Below, piece by piece: positions 47,478-56,082 of a DNA stretch of 64,000 bases. Source of the stretch: CAIMWS01 sp964409245 (GTDB taxonomy: Bacteria; Verrucomicrobiota; Verrucomicrobiia; Limisphaerales; UBA1319). Every line of letters begins with the position of its first letter. Within the stretch, counting starts at the first letter, position 1. Made by a program: the position numbers and the translations under genes. Location: NCBI GenBank assembly GCA_964409245.1, contig CAYPCQ010000012.1:1-64000 (forward strand), written 5' to 3'. Under the pieces are notes generated by a model that searched no databases, was not told the origin of the DNA, and saw nothing but the letters and a program-made list of their open reading frames with translations.

Positions 47478-47533
47478 CTTAAGGAACCGCGCCCTGGGCG
47501 CCGGAGCGTTGCGGATAACGGAGCAACGCCGGC

Positions 47534-48175
47534 TTATTGGCCGGCGCCGCGCGACCCTTGGAACTGCCTCACCGCCTGGGCACGGGTGTGGACATGGAGC
47601 TTTTTGTAAATGCGCTGCACATGCGTGCGCACGGTGTCGTAGGAAATCCCCAACGCGGCCGCCGCTTCCTTGTAATGCCGGCCCTTGGCCAGGGCGGAAA
47701 GGACTTCCCCCTCCCGCAGCGTCAGCGGCTCCGCGGCAGTGGCCGCCGATTCAAACTGGCGGAAGGCGGTGATCACCTTGCGCGCGATGGCGCTGGACAT
47801 GGGGGACCGGCCCGCGTGGACTTCCCGGATGGCTTCCAGCAATTCATCCGGCAGGGTGGATTTCAAGAGGTAACTGCTGGCGCCGGCGAACAGGGATTGG
47901 CTGATGCGTTCGTAATCTTCAAAGACCGTGAACATGGCCACCTCGGCCTCCGGCAACCGGGCTTTGAGCTCCCGCACACAGTGGATCCCCGACTTTCCGG
48001 GCAGGTGGATATCCATCAGCACCACTTGGGGGCGCAGCGGGGGCAGGTGGCTCAGGGCCTCCTCCGCCGAGGAACACACGGCCACGCAGGTGAAACCCGC
48101 GGACCGGTCCAGCAGGCTTTTGACACCTTCGGCGAAACCAGCATCATCCTCCACCATGGCAACCGAAATAGACAT
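47534..48175 (-). CDS. NarL/LuxR-type response regulator
   Basis: 213 residues. Receiver domain: MVEDDAGFAEGV (acid pair), phospho-acceptor Asp at 55 in QVVLMDIHLPG, Thr in AMFTVFEDY, and Lys in SSYLLKSTLP. A LuxR helix-turn-helix follows at about 150-205: LTLREGEVLSALAKGRHYKEAA then DTVRTHVQRIYKKLHVHTR. It binds DNA when phosphorylated by the adjacent sensor kinase (48395-50848), which lies upstream on the same strand with a 219-base gap. The target genes are not visible. Start is ATG 48175. Confidence 0.93.
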   Translation of the reverse strand: MSISVAMVEDDAGFAEGVKSLLDRSAGFTCVAVCSSAEEALSHLPPLRPQVVLMDIHLPGKSGIHCVRELKARLPEAEVAMFTVFEDYERISQSLFAGASSYLLKSTLPDELLEAIREVHAGRSPMSSAIARKVITAFRQFESAATAAEPLTLREGEVLSALAKGRHYKEAAAALGISYDTVRTHVQRIYKKLHVHTRAQAVRQFQGSRGAGQ

Positions 48176-48394
48176 AAATCACCGTTCCACATCCTTCATT
48201 ACCTGAATCTCCCGCCGGGCGCCCGGATCCGGCCACCTGGGACGCCCCAGTTCATGGCCTTCCAGCCGGCGGCCGTTGGGCCATGATAATAAGCCAGCCC
48301 AAAGGGACGATCAAAAAGCAAAACTGCGTAATTTCTGCGTATCCCGCCGCCGGTTCCCTCCCCTGGCCCGCGGAAGGATCGCCGGAATTGGGCT

Positions 48395-50848
48395 TTAAAT
48401 CCGGCCGCTCCCATGGCCTTCCAGCGGCACCGTGATGGTCACCATGGTGTTTTGGCCCAGCGTGGATTCGATCTGGATCCGGCCGCCCAAACTGGCCGCC
48501 CGGGCTCGCAAATTGCGCAAGCCATTGCCGCTGTTAACCGAACGGCCGGCACTGGGATCGGCATGGGCGGCCGGATCGAAGCCGCGCCCGTTATCGATAA
48601 TCTTCAGGCAGAGAGTTTGATCCGGAAGCGCCCGCATTTTTACCGTGACCCGGGTGGCCCCGGAATGCTGCAAAATATTCCGCAAAACCTCCGCGAACAT
48701 AAACACCAATTCCGCGCGGGCGTTGGAACTCAAGGTGGCCTCGGGGAGGAACTCCGGCAAATCGAGGTTGAGCGCCATCCCGGGAACCAGCAGGGCTTGG
48801 CGGGCCAGATGCTCCAGGCGGGCGGTGAAATTCTCCAGCTTGTCATTGGCGGGATCCAGGCGCCAGACCAGGTCGCCGATGCTGGTGAGGGCGGAGCGCG
48901 CGGTATGGGCGATCTGATTCAAAAACCGGGAGGAATCGGCGGGCTGGCTGGCGGTGGCTTTGGCCAGCTCGCTCTGCAGGGCGATCTGGCTCAGCTGGGC
49001 CCCCAAATGATCATGCACATCCCGGGCCAGGCGTTCGCGCTCCTGGTTGCGGACCAATTGCCGCTCGGCCCGGCGCATCCGCGCCACGGCCCGCCGCCAG
49101 GCGGCGAACAGGAAGGCGCTGAAGGCGAGAAAACTGCTCAGAATGCCCAGCTTGGCGAATTCCGGCACCCGGTCCATCCGTTGCTGGATCGCCACCAGAA
49201 GCGGTTTTTCGAGGCTCCAATGGAACGGATCCGGCAAGCCCTTGGGCCCCCCGTAATACAGATAGGCCCGGCCGAAATTGCGGCCATTGCGGCCGAAATC
49301 CGGCGCGGCCACGAGCACATCGGCGTAGCCGTCGCCGTTCACATCCCCGGCAAAAGTGACCTGCCGGCCCATGAACTGCTGGGTGTTATCGCTTTCCACA
49401 ATCCAGGAGGGCTGGCGGCCCAAGCCCTGGCGGGAGCCGTTGAAAACCACGGCCGCCCCTTCGTTATACTGGCCATCGGTGGCATAAGGCACACCCACGA
49501 TGGCGTCGTCGAAACCATCCCCATTGATATCACCCGCCCCGCTGACACTGAAGCCCAGCAAGGCATGGGCATGGTTGCTTTCCCCCACCCATTGCGGTTT
49601 CAGGCTCAACCCCGCCCGCGAGCCGTGATAGGCAAATGCCAGGCCTTCATTCAGGTCCCCGTGGTCGGCATAGGGAGCCCCCACGATGATGTCGGCGAAG
49701 CCATCGCCATTGACATCCCCGGCGGAAGCCGCGCTCCAGCCGAAATGCTGCTCGTAGTTTTCATCCACATCTTTTTGCACCGGCCAATCATACTTGGCTT
49801 GCCAGGCGGGAGTGGGCAGCAATCCCGACGGTGATCCGTGATAAACCAGAACCCGGCCGCCCGCCTTGGAAAGGCCGCTCCACTTGGCAACCCCAAGGAT
49901 CAGATCATCGCAGCCATCGCCGTTCACATCCCCGGCGCAGGCGATGCAAAGCCCCTGTGCGCTGGGGATATCGGCCAAATCCCATTGCGCATCCGGGGTG
50001 GTTTTGGGCCCGGTAAGGGATCCGTGGAAAAGGAAGAGCCGGTAAAACTGGCCCGCCGGCTGGTTGCTGATCGCGAAAATATACAGGTCGCCAAAACCGT
50101 CGCCATTCACATCCCCGGCGCGGCCCGCCAGGTAGAAGCTGGTGGCGCCGAGCTGGTTGGCGCTAATCTTCCAGCCGGGTGCAGGCAACAACCCCGAGGG
50201 TGATCCGCGATAGAGATAAGCCGCATCGCTGGCGCTGGGAGTGTCGGTGCCAGCCCGGGAAAGCACCAGGACATCATCAAACCCGTCCTGGTCCATATCG
50301 CCCACTCCCTCGGCCTGCACTCCGAAATATCCGCCGCCTGAGGGGTCGGCGGCGGTCCAGCTGGGCTTGGCGTGCAAACCGCTGGGTGAACCGTAATAAG
50401 CCCGAACGCGCCCGGCATTTTTATTATAGCCTGATTCGCAGATCAAAATATCCGCGCAGCCGTCCGCGTTCACATCCCCGGCACAGGCCACCTGGCTGGC
50501 AAACTTCGCCGCCGCCGTTTCCCATTCGGCGATCCAGGTGGGTGGCGGCGAAGGCTTCGGGGAATCCGCCGCCCGGGGTTTGGCGGAATGGCGTGGCCAC
50601 CGGGGCGCAGGTTGCCGCTGGCCGCCGGAGGCGGTGCGGGCGGGGATATCCCCTGGCTGCCCGCTTCCGCTACCGGAGCCAGCACGGGCCGGCCATAAGG
50701 CCAGGCCGTGGCTGAGGAATGCCGCGGAAACGGCCAGCAGCGCGATGAACCTGAAAAATGCAAAGGCTGGGCTGCCGGGCGGCTTGCCTGGTGTATTCGG
50801 TTGCGTGTGTGGCGCTTTCAAAGCGCCTCCATGGGGTGGCTTTTGCAC
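48395..50848 (-). CDS. Sensor histidine kinase with FG-GAP propeller sensor
   Basis: 817 residues. A signal or anchor helix near residues 30-60 leads to an extracytoplasmic domain with seven FG-GAP (integrin-alpha-like) repeats, each with a GD(V/I/M)N-x-DG-x-x-D calcium loop (GDVNADGCADILI, GDINGDGFDDAIV and so on). A membrane helix near 575 (FAKLGILSSFLAFSAFLFAAWRR) precedes a HisKA_3 dimerisation helix with ERERLARDVHDHLGAQLS (His) and an HATPase with ELVFMFAEVLRNILQHSGA, DNGRGFDP and GNGLRNLRARAASLGG. FG-GAP propellers bind ligands or proteins outside the cell; here they presumably sense a surface cue. GTG 50848 is listed; TTG 50821 after GGAGG is an alternative. Confidence 0.88.
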   Translation of the reverse strand: MQKPPHGGALKAPHTQPNTPGKPPGSPAFAFFRFIALLAVSAAFLSHGLALWPARAGSGSGSGQPGDIPARTASGGQRQPAPRWPRHSAKPRAADSPKPSPPPTWIAEWETAAAKFASQVACAGDVNADGCADILICESGYNKNAGRVRAYYGSPSGLHAKPSWTAADPSGGGYFGVQAEGVGDMDQDGFDDVLVLSRAGTDTPSASDAAYLYRGSPSGLLPAPGWKISANQLGATSFYLAGRAGDVNGDGFGDLYIFAISNQPAGQFYRLFLFHGSLTGPKTTPDAQWDLADIPSAQGLCIACAGDVNGDGCDDLILGVAKWSGLSKAGGRVLVYHGSPSGLLPTPAWQAKYDWPVQKDVDENYEQHFGWSAASAGDVNGDGFADIIVGAPYADHGDLNEGLAFAYHGSRAGLSLKPQWVGESNHAHALLGFSVSGAGDINGDGFDDAIVGVPYATDGQYNEGAAVVFNGSRQGLGRQPSWIVESDNTQQFMGRQVTFAGDVNGDGYADVLVAAPDFGRNGRNFGRAYLYYGGPKGLPDPFHWSLEKPLLVAIQQRMDRVPEFAKLGILSSFLAFSAFLFAAWRRAVARMRRAERQLVRNQERERLARDVHDHLGAQLSQIALQSELAKATASQPADSSRFLNQIAHTARSALTSIGDLVWRLDPANDKLENFTARLEHLARQALLVPGMALNLDLPEFLPEATLSSNARAELVFMFAEVLRNILQHSGATRVTVKMRALPDQTLCLKIIDNGRGFDPAAHADPSAGRSVNSGNGLRNLRARAASLGGRIQIESTLGQNTMVTITVPLEGHGSGRI

Positions 50849-51052
50849 TCGGACAGCACCATGAAAATATCCTATCCGTCCATTTATTGCAAGCTGGAAT
50901 ACAATGCGCCGCGCACCAAAAAATGCGCCGCCGGAACGGAGGAATATTTCACGTGCGCGGAAAGCTGGACTTTTTGCCTGATTCAGGCATATTGGGAGTC
51001 AACAAAACGGTTTGAGGCGGTTCAATCCTCAACAAATCATATTGTCAAACCA

Positions 51053-51316
51053 ATGGACGTGGCACGAATCAATGCGGCCGGTGCGGCGAAATCCGCGGCG
51101 CTGGAGACCGCCAAAGGCCCCCGGGCGAAGGCAGCTGCCCAGGAACCGATGGCCGATTTCAACCAGTCCAGCCAGCTGCGCGAACTGGCCAAGGCGGAGC
51201 CCGAGGTGCGGGCCGACCGGGTGGCGCGCGCCCGCGAGCTGATCCAAAGCTCCGAATATCCCCCGCGCAACCTGATGGACCAGGTCGCCGGATTGCTGGC
51301 CCGCAAGCTCTCGTAA
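51053..51316 (+). CDS. FlgM-like anti-sigma-28 protein
   Basis: 87 residues from ATG 51053. The first half is Ala/Lys-rich and likely disordered; the second half, LRELAKAEPEVRADRVARARELIQ then SSEYPPRNLMDQVAGLLARKLS, matches the FlgM helix pattern (R-x-x-R-V-x-x-x-R-x-x-I-x-x-G/S-x-Y, then IA-x-LL). FlgM holds sigma-28 inactive until flagellar assembly. No flagellar gene or sigma-28 is in this window, so the role could have changed. The gene is divergent from the sensor kinase and convergent with nothing. No strong ribosome binding site. Confidence 0.6.
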   Translation: MDVARINAAGAAKSAALETAKGPRAKAAAQEPMADFNQSSQLRELAKAEPEVRADRVARARELIQSSEYPPRNLMDQVAGLLARKLS

Positions 51317-51428
51317 ACGATCTGCTTGAATTCCCTCCGCAGGCACTTTCCCGGCCCCCGGCGCGCGCCGCTGAACCGCTGGTTCCTGGCCGTCCGGAGA
51401 AGCCATCCAACCTGAACTCTTTCCCCTC

Positions 51429-51827
51429 ATGGAAACACCCCTGGAGATCCGCATCGATAAATGGCTCTGGTCCGTCCGGGTTTACAAAACCCGTTCCCAG
51501 GCCACCGCCGCCTGCCGGGGCGGGGCGGTGGAGATTGGCGGCCAAAAAGTAAAACCCTCCCACGTGGCGCGCCCCCTGCAGATCATCACCGCCCGGGTGG
51601 GCGGCCTCTTGCGCACCGTGAAGGTCCTGGGCTTGCTGGACCGCCGGGTGAGCGCGGCGGTGGCCAGGGAGTATTGTGAGGATTTGACCCCCGCCGCGGA
51701 ATACCTCAAGCCCAGGGAACCCGACTTCCGCCCCCTGATGTTCCGGACCAAAGGCTTGGGGCGGCCCACCAAAAGAGACCGCCGTGAAATCGAACGCACC
51801 CTGGACTCGGTGGAGCAGCAATCCTGA
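51429..51827 (+). CDS. hslR: S4-domain RNA-binding heat-shock protein 15
   Basis: 132 residues with an N-terminal S4 domain: EIRIDKWLWSVRVYKTRSQAT, CRGGAVEIGGQKVKPSH and ITARVGGLLRTVKVLGLLDRRV. The C terminus (RDRREIERTLDS) is basic. Hsp15 binds stalled 50S subunits that carry nascent chain and tRNA, to recycle them. The length and motif spacing are normal for the family. It starts 112 bases after the FlgM-like gene; a TTTCCCCTC precedes the ATG, so translation signals are weak. Housekeeping neighbours follow. Confidence 0.88.
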   Translation: METPLEIRIDKWLWSVRVYKTRSQATAACRGGAVEIGGQKVKPSHVARPLQIITARVGGLLRTVKVLGLLDRRVSAAVAREYCEDLTPAAEYLKPREPDFRPLMFRTKGLGRPTKRDRREIERTLDSVEQQS

Positions 51828-51910
51828 ACGCAGCCGGGGCGCGGATCACCAGCCCTTGACTGGATCGTGAAACACCAAACCCGTGGGGAACCGAAACCGT
51901 GGCCGGCCCG

Positions 51911-52312
51911 ATGAATGAGGAATGGGAAAGCCTGAGCCGGGAGGATTGGCAATGGCTGCTGAAGCGGGCCAAAAGGGAGGTGGATGCCACGCTCAAAGCC
52001 CTGCCTGCCGCCCTCAAAGAACGGGCGCAATCGGCGGCCATCACCTACGACTCCCTTCCCGACGACGCCATGGTGGAGGATGGCATCGAGCTGGACACCC
52101 TGGGGCTCTTCGTGGGCGACGCCTGGCCCGACGAAAACCTGGCCGGCCAGCCGATGCCCCCCCAGATCATCCTTTTCCTGGAAAACCTTTGGGACCAGGC
52201 CGAGGGGGACGAAGCCATTTACGCGGAGGAAATCCGGCGCACCCTGCTGCATGAGCTGGGCCATTACCTCGGGCTGGATGAATTGGATCTCGAGGGCCGG
52301 GGCCTGGAATAG
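51911..52312 (+). CDS. Small metallopeptidase (zincin, PF06262-like)
   Basis: About 133 residues from ATG 51911 (a GTG at 51899 adds four). The end carries the zinc-binding LLHELGHYLGLDE (HExxH), and the family's EDGIELDTLGLFVG block with IILFLENLWDQA is present before it. These minimal zincins are widespread in bacteria and their substrates are not known; the protein is cytoplasmic by lack of a signal. It lies between Hsp15 and a TPR protein, 84 and 45 bases away, and may be part of the same transcript. Confidence 0.85.
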   Translation: MNEEWESLSREDWQWLLKRAKREVDATLKALPAALKERAQSAAITYDSLPDDAMVEDGIELDTLGLFVGDAWPDENLAGQPMPPQIILFLENLWDQAEGDEAIYAEEIRRTLLHELGHYLGLDELDLEGRGLE

Positions 52313-52357
52313 TTTGGGCTTTCAACCCGGGGCCGCCCCGAATACATTCCCCGCGGC

Positions 52358-53191
52358 ATGAATGACCAGTTGGCCGCCAACCCGGCGCTTAGTTTATTGA
52401 CCACCGTTTACCGCAAATTCCTCGAGGTGCGGCCCGGGGAACATCGGATTTGGTGCCAGCTGGGCGTGGCCTTGACCCGCCAGAAACGCGCCGAGGACGC
52501 CACCCGGGCCTTTGCCGAAGCCAGGAAGCATTCCCCATCGGAGGCCTGGACCCACTATTTCCGCAGCGTGGAATGCTTTTTTGCGGACCGCATGGGGGAG
52601 GCGATCGCAGAACAGCAAAAGGCCAAGCGCCTTTGCCCGGGCGAACTCACCGAGCGGGAATGGAGCGAGCTGAACCTCGCCTTTTCCCGCCAGGGCACCT
52701 GGGGCGAGATTGCCACGGTCTGCCGGCAGCTGGTGGAATTGTCCCCGAAGCTCATCGCCGCCTGGCGCTGGCTGGCGGACGCCCTGGCCGCCGAGGGCGC
52801 GCATGCGGAATCCGAGCAAGCCTGGAAACGGCTCGCGGCGCTTTGCCCGGAGGACGCCGACCCCTGGCGGAAGCTCGCCAGCCTTTACGCCGCCCAAAAC
52901 GAACCCAAAAAGCAGATCGACGCCCTGCAGCGCTACCTGGAGGGGCAGCCCGAGGATGTCAATGAGTGGTGCAACCTGGGCGCCATCCTCGGCTGGCAGG
53001 GCCAATTCCCGGAAAGCATCCACGCCTACCAGCAAGCGCTCGCCATCGAGCCGGAAAACGCCGATACGTGGGGCAAGCTGGCCGCCGCCTTCGCCAAAGC
53101 GGGCGACCGCAGCCGCGAACTCGAAGCCTACCGCCGCCTCCAGGAACTCCAGCCCGCCCCCCGCCCCGCCACGCAGCTGTCGTTGTTTTAA
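52358..53191 (+). CDS. TPR-repeat protein
   Basis: 277 residues made mostly of tetratricopeptide repeats. Helix pairs are seen at about 20-60 (LGVALTRQKRAEDATRAFAEA), 120-155 (LADALAAEGAHAESEQAWKRL), 165-195, and 200-270 (LGAILGWQGQFPESIHAYQQAL, LAAAFAKAGDRSRELEAYRRL), with W, L, G and A/P at the usual positions. No signal peptide, so it works as a cytoplasmic scaffold; the partner is unknown. It ends in ATQLSLF, a short clamp-binding-like tail (QLSLF) that is interesting by itself. Starts 45 bases after the zincin. Confidence 0.85.
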   Translation: MNDQLAANPALSLLTTVYRKFLEVRPGEHRIWCQLGVALTRQKRAEDATRAFAEARKHSPSEAWTHYFRSVECFFADRMGEAIAEQQKAKRLCPGELTEREWSELNLAFSRQGTWGEIATVCRQLVELSPKLIAAWRWLADALAAEGAHAESEQAWKRLAALCPEDADPWRKLASLYAAQNEPKKQIDALQRYLEGQPEDVNEWCNLGAILGWQGQFPESIHAYQQALAIEPENADTWGKLAAAFAKAGDRSRELEAYRRLQELQPAPRPATQLSLF

Positions 53192-53195
53192 AGAA

Positions 53196-53229
53196 AAATG
53201 CCCCGCACCACCAGCGATGCGGAGCATTT
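53196..53229 (-). terminator. Rho-independent terminator (minus strand)
   Basis: A 12-bp stem with one mismatch (AAATGCCCCGCA / TGCGGAGCATTT) is followed on the minus strand by TTTTTCTTT. It ends the 53392-53937 gene and may also stop transcripts of the TPR gene from the other side. Confidence 0.75.
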
Positions 53230-53391
53230 CCAATATCCCAAGTTTCCCGGCGTTGGCTGCCCGGTGCAGTAAATGCCGGGGAAACCTGGTATGAGTTCCG
53301 CTTTTCTATGCCAGATCAGCGGCTGGAATTGGCCTTCCTGTTCTCCAAAGAGCGTATTGAAACCCTGTTCCGGCTGCCGCTGCTCCCTCAC

Positions 53392-53937
53392 TCAGGAACT
53401 GGCGCCCTTGAACTCGCCCGCTTTGTCCTTGAAGAGCAGGTTGAACGTGGTCATGGAGCCGTAGCAGCGGCTGATATACTGCTGCAGCTCGACCTTGTCG
53501 GTGTCGCTCAGTTGCGGATGGGCGTTGATCTTCTGCTCCAGGACGCGGAACTGGTTGCGCATCATGACGATCTTATGGAAGAACACCTCCAGCGGAACCT
53601 CCTTGGTCTGGAGGGTGGGGTCGGCCGGGTGCAATACCATTTTGCCCCGGTGCCAGCGGACCCCCAGTTGCTCCACGACGGCGTCCGGTTTTTCCCAGCC
53701 CAGGCGGTCCACAAAGGACTGCACGGTCTGGTGGATCAATTGGGACAGCGGCATGGTGAGCCCCGCCAGGTCCGCGACCGGCTCCGCCGGCCGCAGGCCG
53801 CTGGAGCCTGGCTCGATGGTGCGGAGGCCCTCGTCAAACCGGATGTCTGCGGTGTGTTCGTTCAAGGTTTTTACAATCCCATCGCCATACTGGGGATGGT
53901 TTACTTTCATGCCGATGTGCAACGCTTCGATTGTCAT
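53392..53937 (-). CDS. Conserved hypothetical with tudor/CarD-like N terminus
   Basis: 181 residues. The first 45, IGMKVNHPQYGDGIVKTLNEH followed by ADIRFDEGLRTIEP, look like the small beta-barrel at the end of UvrD/PcrA helicases and in related proteins (HP-x-YG-x-GIV). The remainder is helical with a conserved-looking FFHKIVMMRNQFRVLEQKINAHPQLSD and ending in YGSMTTFNLLFKDKAGEFK. Function is unknown; nucleic-acid or RNA-polymerase binding is possible from the N terminus. The terminator at 53196-53229 lies downstream. ATG 53937. Confidence 0.65.
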   Translation of the reverse strand: MTIEALHIGMKVNHPQYGDGIVKTLNEHTADIRFDEGLRTIEPGSSGLRPAEPVADLAGLTMPLSQLIHQTVQSFVDRLGWEKPDAVVEQLGVRWHRGKMVLHPADPTLQTKEVPLEVFFHKIVMMRNQFRVLEQKINAHPQLSDTDKVELQQYISRCYGSMTTFNLLFKDKAGEFKGASS

Positions 53938-54005
53938 ATCTTATGGCCTTCGCCAATGGATGTTCAGTTTATTGGTCCGCATTATTATTCCGCCGGGGCC
54001 GGGAA

Positions 54006-56051
54006 TCACGGATGGCTCCGCCGCACTCCGACCGTCGTCAGGTCGATGGGCTGGAAACCCAGCTTGAAGGCTGGCGACTCTGGCTTGAGCGAAAAATCGT
54101 TCTGCGCCGGGTCCACAAAGAGCGGATCGGCCACCAGGGAATCGGCATCCTGGCCAGCCTGGCGCCAGGCGGCCCAGGATTTGCCGTCCAGCTTCAGGGT
54201 ATCGGGCCCTTGCCCGGGGCGGGCATCAAAGTAGAGGTTGGAGCGCATCCGGTAGTGGTCGCCGGACCAGTTGGAGCCCAGGAGGCTGCCGGAGTCGAAA
54301 TAGACGAGGTTGCGCTCGAAAGTGAAGGACAAGTGGGCTTCGGCCCGGGTGCGCATGAGCTGGTGCTCGCGGCCCAGGGCGAAGATGTTGTTGCGCACCA
54401 GGTTTTCGCGGCCGTAGTGCTGGTGGAAACCGGCGCTCTTGGTGCGGTAAACCACGTTGTTCTCGATGAGGAGATCGGTGCTGCCTTCGTCGGGGTAGAT
54501 GCCCCAGCCGCCATAGGTGAAGGCGCTGACGTCGTGGATCAGGTTGTTGCGGATGACGGTGCCGCGCTGGATGCCCAGGGTGTAAATGGCGCCCATGTCG
54601 CTCAAGATCCCCTGGCCGATGTCGTGCAGGTGGTTGAACTCGATGCGGTTCTCCCGGCAGGGGGTTTCCTGGTAGCCCCAGTTCCAGCCCACCGAAATGG
54701 CGGTGTAGAAGAGGTCGTGGATATGGTTGTGGGCGATCCGATTCCGGCCGCTTTGCAGCACCAGCACGCCGATGGCGGGGGTGTAGATCCGCCCGAGCCG
54801 GTGGATTTCATTGTCCACGATTTCATGGCCGTGGTTCATTTCGAAGGGGGAGGTGCGGATGGCGGTTTCGCCCACGCGCACGCCGCCGCCGCCCAGGTCG
54901 GTCATTTCGTTGCCGGCCACTTTGAAGCGCTGGCAGCCTTTGGCCAATTCGAGGGCGTAGCCGCCGAGATGCTCGAACCGGCAATATTCGATGGCGCAAT
55001 CCACAGCGCCCTCGGCAAGGACATCGCCGCGGATGTCGATGGCGGCCTGGGTATCGGCGTAGCCGGTGGCGGCCAATTCCCAATCGCTATGGGCGAAGGT
55101 GAGCCCGCGCAGGGTGACGAACTCGACCGGTTTCTGGCCGGCGAAATCGCCCGCGAACCGGCACAGCTCCGTCAGGCGCGGGGCGATGACGGCCAGGCGG
55201 TTGGGATCGGCCCCGGGCTGGCCCCACCAGGTCAGCACCCCGGTTTTGCGGTCGAGGTGCCATTCGCCGGGGGTGTCCAGCAGCCCGGGCGCATTCTCCA
55301 CATAGTATTGCGCGTTGTCCTCGCGGTTGGAGGGCTTGGGATCGCCGGAAAGCACGGCCACGCGGCTATCCTCATCCACCGAGCGGATGAACAGCCGGAA
55401 ATCGGCCCAGGCCAGGTTGGCAACCACCTCCACATCGCCCAGGGCGGCCCAGGCCTTGTCGATGTCCCCCGCCCGGTATTTGAGCTTCACCGGGTGATCC
55501 TGCGGGCTGGCTCCCTGGATGCGGAAAAACCCCTGGTTGGGGGTGCGGGCGCGCTGCTGGCGCTGGCCATCCACGAACAGCTGGCGGAAATACCATTGGC
55601 CGGAACGCACCTCGGGGACTTCTGTGCGCCAGACCCCGGGACGATCCGCCACGGGGGTCCAGCCGGTGATCCGGCGGCCGCCGCTGAACACCGGTTTTTC
55701 GTGCCTGTTCGCCGTGACCACCAAGGGCGCGGCGGCGCCGCAGCCGGAATCGGCCGGGGTGAAGACCAGGGGCTGGCTCAACTCATAGAGGCCGCCGCGC
55801 ACCTTGATCTGCGCCGCCAGGAACTCGGCGCCGGCCGCCTGCCGGGCCTTGCGGACGGCGGCCAGCGCGGCGGGCAGGGTGGCGAGGGGCCCATCCTGGC
55901 CATCCGCCGCAGGCTCAGCCAGCAAACCCTGCCAGGCATCGTTGCCGTTGGTGGCCACATACAGGGTCAGATCCTTGCCTTGAGCCAGGGCCGCCATTAG
56001 CAGCACACCGCTGAGGCAAAGTGGATAAATCCGGTTCTTTAACGATTTCAT
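54006..56051 (-). CDS. Secreted right-handed beta-helix glycosidase, GH141-like
   Basis: 681 residues with signal peptide (PLCLSGVLLMAALAQG-KD). It begins LYVATNGNDAWQGLLA...GPLATLPAALAAVR, the classic front end of beta-helix enzymes, then TWWGQPGADPN, RGLTFAHSDWELA, and a long coil of beta-helix rungs (DCAIEYCRFEHLGGYAL, NEIHRLGRIYTPAIGV, NRIEFNHLHDIGQGILSDMGAIYTLG, FTYGGWGIYPDEGSTDLLIENN). The order matches GH141-like proteins, known from fucose- or xylose-containing glycans. Precise linkage is not readable. It is a single gene on the minus strand with the radical SAM gene 31 bases upstream, but probably separately transcribed by function. Confidence 0.8.
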   Translation of the reverse strand: MKSLKNRIYPLCLSGVLLMAALAQGKDLTLYVATNGNDAWQGLLAEPAADGQDGPLATLPAALAAVRKARQAAGAEFLAAQIKVRGGLYELSQPLVFTPADSGCGAAAPLVVTANRHEKPVFSGGRRITGWTPVADRPGVWRTEVPEVRSGQWYFRQLFVDGQRQQRARTPNQGFFRIQGASPQDHPVKLKYRAGDIDKAWAALGDVEVVANLAWADFRLFIRSVDEDSRVAVLSGDPKPSNREDNAQYYVENAPGLLDTPGEWHLDRKTGVLTWWGQPGADPNRLAVIAPRLTELCRFAGDFAGQKPVEFVTLRGLTFAHSDWELAATGYADTQAAIDIRGDVLAEGAVDCAIEYCRFEHLGGYALELAKGCQRFKVAGNEMTDLGGGGVRVGETAIRTSPFEMNHGHEIVDNEIHRLGRIYTPAIGVLVLQSGRNRIAHNHIHDLFYTAISVGWNWGYQETPCRENRIEFNHLHDIGQGILSDMGAIYTLGIQRGTVIRNNLIHDVSAFTYGGWGIYPDEGSTDLLIENNVVYRTKSAGFHQHYGRENLVRNNIFALGREHQLMRTRAEAHLSFTFERNLVYFDSGSLLGSNWSGDHYRMRSNLYFDARPGQGPDTLKLDGKSWAAWRQAGQDADSLVADPLFVDPAQNDFSLKPESPAFKLGFQPIDLTTVGVRRSHP

Positions 56052-56082
56052 GCCCCCAACAAAGACACAATTCGCCGGGGCG

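Noticed and set aside
53931..56000. A 689-residue plus-strand open frame
   Set aside because: Antisense of the beta-helix gene; Gly/Val/Ala-rich with no fold signal.
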